Assembly: GCA_030628905.1 (NCBI GenBank)
Contig: DAOVQB010000150.1
Location: 1 to 11,057, forward strand
Origin: DAOVQB01 sp023128935
GTDB taxonomy: Bacteria > Eisenbacteria > RBG-16-71-46 > CAIMUX01 > WJJG01
Direction: 5' to 3'
Length of the DNA stretch: 11,057 nucleotides
Shown here in pieces: positions 6,794 to 11,057 of this stretch. The notes under the pieces are model-generated. The model saw nothing but the letters and a program-made list of their open reading frames with translations, searched no databases and had not been told where the DNA came from. Numbering within the stretch: the first letter of the stretch is position 1; each line of letters begins with the position of its first letter. The position numbers and the translations under genes were made by a program.

Positions 6794-7201
6794 ATGAAGG
6801 CACCAATTGCACTGGTCATTCTCTTTCTGACAACCCTTGCCATATCTGAAGCCCACATTGTCTCTCCCGATGGGACTGGCGATTTCCCGACGATCCAAGC
6901 TGCGCTCGATGCCCTTCCTGAAGGCAGCATCATCGAGCTCACAGATGCTACCTTCCAAGGTGACGGGAATCGCGATCTGGATTTCCGTGGTGACGGCGCC
7001 CCGACGATCAATGGCTGCACCTTCTTCGGCAACCAAGCTCCCTACGGTGCCGGCATGGCTTGCTGGGACCACAACCCCACCCCTCCCAAAATCATTGATT
7101 GTGTCTTCACGCGCAACACGGCCGAATGGGCCGGGGCGGTCACCCGTCTCTGGCTCCCACAGAACGCAGCGTGCATATTCCCCGCACTGCGCTCTTCATA
7201 G
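6794..7201 (+). pseudogene. Truncated exported right-handed beta-helix protein
   Basis: ATG 6794 has GGAGG at 6784-6788. Residues 1-20 (MKAPIALVILFLTTLAISEA) form a signal peptide. HIVSPDGTGDFPTIQAALDA (21-40) and LPEGSIIELTDATFQGDGNR are the standard opening of secreted parallel beta-helix (pectate-lyase-fold) proteins of this bacterial group. The expected next rungs are missing: the text jumps from DLDFRG to APTINGCTFFGNQA, which belongs to later rungs (IDCVFTRNTA is another). After about residue 115 (WAGAVTRLW) the pattern is lost and a stop comes at 7201. Full-length relatives have several hundred residues, so this is best read as an internally deleted and truncated relic, although the 135-aa frame itself is open. 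Confidence 0.65.
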
Positions 7202-7508
7202 ACCGATTCACATCACAGCGTAACGCTACAGCCCCGATAGGGGAGCGCCAGCTTCGCAGGCTGCAACGGATACCTCTGCTTGATGCGCCCGAAAACCTCC
7301 CAGCAGACGTAACCGGCTAGACTGCGGCTGCTTAGCATCTCGTGCGAACGACGCTCTACAAAAGGAGAAGCTGCTTATCCTGCCTGATGAAACCATGCTG
7401 GCACCAGGCCATGGGCCGCGCTCGACAATCCAGCAGGAGAAAAACACCAACCCATTTCTTCAGGACCTGCTAGGCTGACCCAGGCTAAGGAGGGAGCGCT
7501 GCATTGAT
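7202..7508. other. Intergenic stretch, no gene recognised
   Basis: About 300 bases between the beta-helix relic and the 43-bp repeats. The frames that cross it (for example to the stop at 7318-7320) show no domain. Two Shine-Dalgarno-like runs, AAAAGGAG near 7360 and AAGGAGGG near 7487, have no convincing start codon behind them. TTCAGGAC at about 7459-7466 also occurs in both downstream 43-bp units, possibly a decayed third unit. The area probably represents debris from the rearrangement that truncated the two preceding genes. No promoter is convincing. Confidence 0.5.
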
Positions 7509-7594
7509 CCGGTGAGCGGAATCTCCGTACTGGTTCAGGACAGCTCTGGCCCCGGTGAGCGGGATCTCGGCATGAGTTCAGGACGGCTCTGGCC
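7509..7594 (+). repeat. Two 43-bp direct repeats before cysK
   Basis: Unit 1 (7509-7551) and unit 2 (7552-7594) abut with no spacer and agree at 36 of 43 positions. Both begin CCGGTGAGCG and end GCTCTGGCC, and both contain GTTCAGGAC. Unit 2 ends one base before an ATG in the cysK frame and 15 bases before the preferred GTG start. The location in the leader suggests a control element (tandem operator or RNA element), but a neutral tandem duplication is equally possible. Confidence 0.7.
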
Positions 7595-7613
7595 ATGGAG
7601 AGGAACGTTGTGA
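7572..7613 (+). CDS. Possible 13-codon leader ORF overlapping cysK start
   Basis: ATG 7572 opens a short frame reading MSSGRLWPWRGTL and ending in TGA at 7611-7613. Its last four bases, GTGA, overlap the GTG start of cysK, the arrangement seen in translationally coupled genes. It has two tryptophans and no cysteine, so a cysteine-attenuation role is not supported. The upstream ribosome site is weak. It may be chance. Confidence 0.2.
   Translation: MSSGRLWPWRGTL
7598..7604 (+). promoter_or_regulatory. Ribosome binding site setting the cysK start
   Basis: GGAGAGG lies six bases before the GTG at 7610. The in-frame ATG at 7595 overlaps this site and itself has only a weak AGGA about 11 bases upstream, so the GTG is favoured. 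The protein then begins VTRIYDSILDTIGNTPLV, which agrees with the normal N-terminus of cysteine synthases. Confidence 0.6.
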
Positions 7614-8533
7614 CTCGAATCTACGATTCCATCTTGGACACCATTGGGAACACGCCGCTGGTGAGGGCGCCGCGATTCTCCAAGGGCTTGCGCGGGGAGT
7701 TGGTCTTCAAGCTCGAATCGTGCAACCCGATGTCCAGCGTGAAGGACCGTCCCGCGCTGGCGATGATTGAGGATGCGCTTGAAAAGGGGCTGATCAAGGA
7801 AAACACAACCGTAATCGAGCCAACCAGCGGCAATACGGGTATCGCCCTGGCGATGGTCTGTGCAGTCAAAGGTATCAAGCTGATCATCACGATGCCAGAC
7901 TCGGTGCCGCAACAGCGCCGCAAGACCATCGAAGCCCTGGGTGCTAGGCTGATCCTGACAGACGGAACGCTGGGCATGAAAGGCGCCGTTGCCAAGGCCG
8001 AGGAGCTGCGCGATGCGATTCCGAACGCCTTCCTGGCTGGGCAGTTCGTGAACCCCGCCAATCCGGAGATTCACCGGCGCACAACCGGCCCGGAGATCTG
8101 GCACGATACAGGTGGATCCGTTGATGTCTTTGTGGCGGGTCTTGGCTCCGGAGGCACGGTTACGGGCGTTGGGCGATACCTCAAGAGCAAGAAGCCGTCT
8201 GCTAAAGTTATCGCGATTGAGCCAACGGCTTCCGCTGTCCTCTCTGGTGGCAAGCCCGGGCGACATAAGATACAAGGGATCGGTCCGGGTTTTGTGCCTG
8301 AGATCCTGGATATCTATGTCATCGATGAGATTATGCAGGTCTCGGACGAGGACGCTATCCATAGCGCGAGAAACCTCTGCAGGCATGACGGTCTCATGGT
8401 GGGCATCTCGTCGGGTGCGGTGGCCTGGGCCGCACGCCAACTGGCAGAACGGGAAGAACTGGCGGGGCAGATGATCGTGGGGCTGTTGGCCTCGCACGGA
8501 GAGCGCTACCTCTCCACTGACCTATACAGTTAG
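7610..8533 (+). CDS. cysK: Cysteine synthase (O-acetylserine sulfhydrylase)
   Basis: A cytoplasmic PLP enzyme that makes cysteine and acetate from O-acetyl-L-serine and sulfide, the last step of cysteine synthesis. From the GTG start it has 307 aa, the normal family length. Seen in order: IYDSILDTIGNTPLV opening, PLP lysine K45 in SSVKDR, substrate loop TSGNTG (72-77), phosphate-binding GSGGT (179-183), and GISSG (265-269) with the serine that contacts the PLP ring nitrogen. The end GERYLSTDLYS is canonical. All catalytic motifs are intact. It is preceded by two 43-bp repeats and followed 46 bases later by the rhodanese-like/methyltransferase gene, so a shared transcript is likely. A CysM-type or O-phosphoserine-using relative is possible, but the motifs favour the A (CysK) type. 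Confidence 0.92.
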   Translation: MTRIYDSILDTIGNTPLVRAPRFSKGLRGELVFKLESCNPMSSVKDRPALAMIEDALEKGLIKENTTVIEPTSGNTGIALAMVCAVKGIKLIITMPDSVPQQRRKTIEALGARLILTDGTLGMKGAVAKAEELRDAIPNAFLAGQFVNPANPEIHRRTTGPEIWHDTGGSVDVFVAGLGSGGTVTGVGRYLKSKKPSAKVIAIEPTASAVLSGGKPGRHKIQGIGPGFVPEILDIYVIDEIMQVSDEDAIHSARNLCRHDGLMVGISSGAVAWAARQLAEREELAGQMIVGLLASHGERYLSTDLYS

Positions 8534-8579
8534 CATCTCCGGGGCGGCGCATGCATCCATCTATTCGGGAGCGGAAGCT

Positions 8580-9692
8580 GTGAAAGACCGGATCGCTCGA
8601 AGCAGACCCGGGGGCGTGCAGGTCTCGACGCTCACTCGGCTCTGGAAGGCCGCGCAGTCCCTTGCTCAGATTCATGTCCGCCCCGCGCCGCCCGCGGATG
8701 CGCTGGCGGGGGAGCGCGCGGCATTTGAGGGTGAGTGGACCCAATCACCCCTGGCATCCATTGATCAACGGCTTTGGGGTACCTATAGGCTACGCATCCT
8801 GGACGTACGTCTAACCCAGGCATTCTACCAGCGCCACATCCCCGAGTCCGGATCGATCCCGGCGCCGGAGATCGAAGCGCGCATCTACGAATTGCCGCCC
8901 AAGTGGCGCCCGCTGATAGTTGCTTCTGACGACTCGCGCGAAGCCCGTCATGTGGCACAGATGCTACGCGAGCGCGGGTGGCAGCGCGTCGAAGCATTGA
9001 GGGGATCCCTGAATGGCTGGCCGGGGCCATGGGAGAGCGGTCCACCCCAGCGATATCTCTGGGAGCCAACGCCGGTCGTACAGCGTTGGGTCTCTCGGCT
9101 CAGGATTGGAAAGGTTCTGGAGCTGGGCTGTGGTTCGGGGCGCGACGCTATCTACTTGGCCATGCGAGGACATGAAGTGATCGCCGTTGACCTGCTCCCG
9201 GATGCGCTGGCCAAAGCCGACGCGCTGGCTGCCCGCATGGGCGTCACCATCGCAACCCGGCAGATGGATCTGAGGAAGCAGCGGCCGCCAATAGATGACG
9301 GGTTCGATGCGATCCTCATGATCCGGTTCCTGGAGCGAAGCCTCTTGCCTTGGATGGCAGAGGCGCTACGGCCCGGCGGAACGCTGTTTTTCGAAACCTT
9401 CACGCGTGAGCAGAAAGACGCGAGTGCGCGGCGGGACGCGCGTGCACAGCGGGACGCGCGGGCACAGCGGGACGCGCGGGCTCGGGAGGACGTGAGCGGG
9501 CCGCAGGGCAACCGCTGGATTCTCGAGTCGCAGGAGGCGCTGCGGGCATTCAGGTGCTGCGCGGACAATACGGCGGGTGCAGGCAAAACCAAGCAAAGCG
9601 ATGGACCCGACCTCCACGTCCTGGAATACCTGGAGTTGCCGGATGCCTCAGGTGCACACATCGCGCGCCTGGTGGCCCGCAAACCATGCTGA
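8580..9692 (+). CDS. Rhodanese-like domain fused to SAM-dependent methyltransferase
   Basis: A 370-aa cytoplasmic protein. GTG start at 8580 with GGGAG at 8567-8571. Residues about 55-147 follow the rhodanese fold (LRILDVRLTQAFYQRHIPES, then LPPKWRPLIVASDDSREARH, then GWQRVEALRGSLNGW). The active-site cysteine normally after the central strand is absent: the loop reads VASDDSREA (114-122), so sulfur transfer is not expected and the domain may be a binding module. Residues 165-275 are a class I methyltransferase: motif I LELGCGSGRDA (180-190), acidic end of strand 2 VDLL (203-206), FDAILMI (242-248), EALRPGGTLFFETF (261-274). Residues 284-301 are three (R/Q)RDARA repeats. The C-terminus resumes typical strands (LHVLEYLEL, AHIARLVARK). 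Its substrate is unknown. Position after cysK suggests a sulfur-related role. Confidence 0.85.
   Translation: MKDRIARSRPGGVQVSTLTRLWKAAQSLAQIHVRPAPPADALAGERAAFEGEWTQSPLASIDQRLWGTYRLRILDVRLTQAFYQRHIPESGSIPAPEIEARIYELPPKWRPLIVASDDSREARHVAQMLRERGWQRVEALRGSLNGWPGPWESGPPQRYLWEPTPVVQRWVSRLRIGKVLELGCGSGRDAIYLAMRGHEVIAVDLLPDALAKADALAARMGVTIATRQMDLRKQRPPIDDGFDAILMIRFLERSLLPWMAEALRPGGTLFFETFTREQKDASARRDARAQRDARAQRDARAREDVSGPQGNRWILESQEALRAFRCCADNTAGAGKTKQSDGPDLHVLEYLELPDASGAHIARLVARKPC
9429..9482 (+). repeat. 18-bp tandem repeat inside the methyltransferase gene, 3 copies
   Basis: Three in-frame 18-bp units (9429-9446, 9447-9464, 9465-9482). The last two differ only in the final base. They encode RRDARA, QRDARA, QRDARA, a charged, probably helical or disordered insertion right after the strand ending FFETF. 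Because the unit is a multiple of three, copy number can change without breaking the frame. Confidence 0.9.
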
Positions 9693-9749
9693 CGTTCGCG
9701 GGAGAGCATGAGTTCGCGGCTGACGTAGGCGAGAGAATGCGAGCGTCAG
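9688..9749 (+). repeat. Weak direct repeat with a small hairpin between two genes
   Basis: GCTGACGT occurs at 9688-9695 and 9719-9726, 31 bases apart, each followed by a similar GCG..AGAG..ATG context. CTGACG (9720-9725) can also pair with CGTCAG (9744-9749). The first unit includes the methyltransferase stop. This could be a spacer duplication; no T-run makes it a terminator. Confidence 0.3.
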
Positions 9750-9763
9750 GCTGAAGTGCATGC

Positions 9764-9768
9764 GGAGG
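9764..9768 (+). promoter_or_regulatory. Ribosome binding site setting the B3/B4 gene start
   Basis: GGAGG lies six bases before ATG 9775. The earlier in-frame ATG at 9760 overlaps it and would add only MRRIT, so 9775 is preferred. Confidence 0.7.
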
Positions 9769-9774
9769 ATCACG

Positions 9775-10437
9775 ATGTCGCTCATAGCTGTAGACAAAGA
9801 TCTCCTGGGCAAGATCCGGCTGGCCGTATTCCAGGCCGAGGGGTTGACCGCAAGCGGCGCGAGCAAGGCGCTTGATGCCGACCTTGAAGCCCTGATACGC
9901 AAGCTGGCCCACAGCTACGCCAAACCCGCGGACGCCTCAGAGCTCTTCGCCCCCGCGCGGGAGTTCTATCGAGCGATCGGCTTGGATCCAACCAAACATA
10001 GGCCATCCTCAGAAGCGCTTGTGCGAAGAGCCATCCGTGGAATCGAGCTCTACCGCATCAATCGTATAGTGGATACGTGCAACCTCTGCTCGATGCATTT
10101 CGCCTTACCGATCGGTCTGTACGACACAGCCCAGGTGCAATGGCCCGCCGTCCTGCGGTTGGGCAAGCCCGGCGAGGGCTACAAGGGGCTCGGGAAGGAT
10201 TATGTCAATGTGGAAGGCCGATGGACATTGGTCGATCAGGCCGGCCCCTTCGGCAACCCCTCCTCTGATTCCTTCAGGACGCGCATCCGCGAGAGCACGC
10301 GAACCTGCACCTTCGTGATCTTTGCGCCCGCCTCCTATGCCCCGGGCCGCCTGGAAGCCCACCTCCGCACTGCCGCCGAGCGCATGCACACCCATGCCGG
10401 CGGAGATCTTGTCCACCAGGAGATCTACGGAACCTGA
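9775..10437 (+). CDS. Free-standing B3/B4 (PheT editing-type) domain protein
   Basis: A 220-aa cytoplasmic protein of the stand-alone B3/B4 tRNA-binding domain family (COG3382 type), related to the editing module of the phenylalanyl-tRNA synthetase beta subunit. Characteristic segments are FYRAIGLDPTKHRPSSEAL (64-82), LYRINRIVDTCNLCSM (92-107), LPIGLYD (111-117), a VNVEGRWTLVDQAGPFGNPS stretch (144-163) running into SDSFRT, and CTFVIFAP (178-185). Length is normal and nothing is truncated. Family members are inferred to bind or proofread aminoacyl-tRNA; no activity can be read from the sequence. It starts 82 bases after the methyltransferase stop, on the same strand, so co-transcription with it and cysK is possible. 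No terminator is evident after it. Confidence 0.88.
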   Translation: MSLIAVDKDLLGKIRLAVFQAEGLTASGASKALDADLEALIRKLAHSYAKPADASELFAPAREFYRAIGLDPTKHRPSSEALVRRAIRGIELYRINRIVDTCNLCSMHFALPIGLYDTAQVQWPAVLRLGKPGEGYKGLGKDYVNVEGRWTLVDQAGPFGNPSSDSFRTRIRESTRTCTFVIFAPASYAPGRLEAHLRTAAERMHTHAGGDLVHQEIYGT

Positions 10438-10704
10438 AACGCGACATGATATAGGGAAATGTGAAACCGTGCGCACTCGCCACGACCAGATCAGTGAAAC
10501 TGAGCACAGGACCGAAAGGCGGGAAATCAGCGTTGCTTCCAGTAGGCCTGCTTCTTCGTGAGTTGCTTGGAATCTTTGCTCTGCATCGCTCATTGCCCTC
10601 CTTTCTCTGGAGAGCAATCTCGGTCAATCAGAGGTGCAGAACAAGATGGGGCTATTTAGCCGCTTACCGTGCGCTGCACACAGGCTCTCCAGAATTTTGT
10701 GATG
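10438..10704. other. Intergenic region, no intact gene
   Basis: About 270 bases between the B3/B4 gene and the tandem repeats. Apart from the possible 19-codon - strand relic at 10527-10586, frames here are unremarkable on both strands. No hairpin plus T-run terminator is visible downstream of 10437 for the + strand genes. Confidence 0.5.
10527..10586 (-). pseudogene. Possible IS66-type accessory gene start, relic
   Basis: On the - strand, ATG at 10586 opens MQSKDSKQLTKKQAYWKQR, then stops at 10527-10529. A good AGGAGG-type site (complement of CCTCC at 10597-10601) lies ten bases before it. The peptide resembles the lysine-rich, helical start of small accessory proteins of IS66-like elements (a KQAYWKQR-type opening normally followed by GLSQxxFC). 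The continuation is missing. The resemblance is from memory and short, so this could be chance. Confidence 0.25.
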
Positions 10705-10789
10705 TTGCCCGGCCACTGATGTTTCCTCACCCCCAATGTTGCCTCGTTCCCGGAGTTGCCTCGCCCCCAATGTCGCCTCGTCCCCGATC
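10705..10789. repeat. 17-bp imperfect tandem repeat, 5 units
   Basis: Contiguous 17-bp units: TTGCCCGGCCACTGATG (10705), TTTCCTCACCCCCAATG (10722), TTGCCTCGTTCCCGGAG (10739), TTGCCTCGCCCCCAATG (10756) and TCGCCTCGTCCCCGATC (10773). The common core is TTGCCTCRYCCCC followed by a purine-rich TG end. The units are too similar and too regular to be spaced operators of one kind, and no unique spacers exist as in CRISPR. Reiterated protein-binding sites at an insertion-sequence end are one reading. Confidence 0.7.
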
Positions 10790-10848
10790 ACTCGAGATCA
10801 CTCGCCATTACTCATGATCACTAGAAATTACTCACGATCATTCAAGAA
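10789..10848. repeat. 10-bp imperfect tandem repeat, 6 units
   Basis: Directly after the 17-bp block: CACTCGAGAT, CACTCGCCAT, TACTCATGAT, CACTAGAAAT, TACTCACGAT, CATTCAAGAA, starting at 10789 and stepping by ten. The consensus is YACTCNNRAT. The last units overlap the stop codon of the - strand HNH gene (10838-10840). The period is close to one helical turn. Confidence 0.65.
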
Positions 10849-11057
10849 CACGCTTGAGCAGCCGTCCATCTAACTTCTTATCATGCCAGAGCTTATGGCA
10901 TGCACTGCACAACGCTACGAGGTTTTCTGGGTCGTTCGTGCCACCGAGCTCGCGCGGAACGATGTGATGAACCTCCATGAAGCGCGTATTCCTGCATCCA
11001 GGGGCCTGGCAGCGGTGCCGATCCCGTATCAGCACCGCGCGCCGCAGGGCCGGCGGG
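10838..11057 (-). CDS. HNH endonuclease, C-terminal part (runs off window)
   Basis: The - strand frame is open from the right edge and ends at TGA (complement 10838-10840). The peptide reads PALRRAVLIRDRHRCQAPGC, then RNTRFMEVHHIVPRELGGTN, then DPENLVALCSACHKLWHDKK. This is a zinc-containing HNH nuclease domain: C-x4-C (CQAPGC), catalytic HH in EVHHIVP, N in ENLVALC, then C-x2-CH. A GTG at 11035 could start a 65-aa protein, but the codons before it (PALRRA) already fit the domain's upstream helix, as in proteins with a DUF222-type front half. The gene is therefore probably longer and its start lies outside. All core residues are present. It is convergent with the cysK-B3/B4 block. Confidence 0.85.
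   Translation of the reverse strand, partial: PPALRRAVLIRDRHRCQAPGCRNTRFMEVHHIVPRELGGTNDPENLVALCSACHKLWHDKKLDGRLLKRVLE

Noticed and set aside
7535..8497. Long - strand open frame of 320 codons
   Set aside because: It is antisense to cysK, whose motifs are complete; the peptide shows no domain.
9152..9709. - strand open frame of 185 codons with CARASR repeats
   Set aside because: Shadow of the methyltransferase; its repeats are the reverse reading of the 18-bp units.
10105..10617. - strand open frames of 117 and 170 codons over the B3/B4 gene end
   Set aside because: Mostly antisense to the B3/B4 gene. Only the separate 19-codon frame at 10527-10586 was kept, at low confidence.
10705..10848. 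CRISPR array
   Set aside because: The units are contiguous, short and without unique spacers, and no cas gene is visible.

Overview
The window looks like accessory, rearranged chromosome from an uncultivated bacterium of the FCB / 'Candidatus Eisenbacteria'-like type. The clues are a large exported protein with a C-terminal FlgD-like sorting domain of the type IX secretion kind (residues HPNP...YDLSGREV...AGIYHYRV), a truncated exported beta-helix protein with a matching N-terminus, and moderately high GC. The lineage is an inference; no rRNA or universal marker gene is present.

Left part (about 1-6360). A degraded 5' piece of a group II intron (29 to about 392) is followed by three blocks on the + strand. 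Each block is a gene followed by a related imperfect palindrome: an 835-aa secreted beta-propeller protein, then palindrome 1 (2946-3073); a 76-aa orphan and a 459-aa Schlafen AlbA_2-domain protein, then palindrome 2 (4975-5101); a 280-aa exported orphan, then palindrome 3 (6263-6358). The palindromes all point the same way. Each has an outer AAC on the left facing GTT (ATT in copy 2) on the right, an unpaired spacer, an inner box GCATnCACC facing its complement with one extra base on the left side, and a variable centre. That is the layout of integron attC sites, so I read this part as a gene-cassette array of a chromosomal integron whose integrase would lie outside the window. This is the most interesting content. 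The AlbA_2 gene is the best candidate for a cassette-borne defence function.

Middle (6437-7600). The array is followed by mobile-element debris: the N-terminal third of an IS1182-type transposase with a stop at codon 9, then the first ~115 codons of a beta-helix protein that appears internally deleted and broken. A stretch of about 300 bases with no recognisable gene follows, then two 43-bp direct repeats.

Right part (7610-10437) holds three intact + strand genes: cysK (cysteine synthase); a fusion of a cysteine-less rhodanese-like domain with a SAM-dependent methyltransferase, carrying an in-frame 18-bp tandem repeat; and a free-standing B3/B4 (PheT editing-type) domain protein. Gaps are 46 and 82 bases, so a transcription unit tied to sulfur/cysteine metabolism is plausible.

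Right edge (10438-11057) holds a possible insertion-sequence leader remnant, two consecutive short tandem-repeat blocks (17-bp and 10-bp periods), and the C-terminal end of an HNH endonuclease on the - strand that runs off the window.
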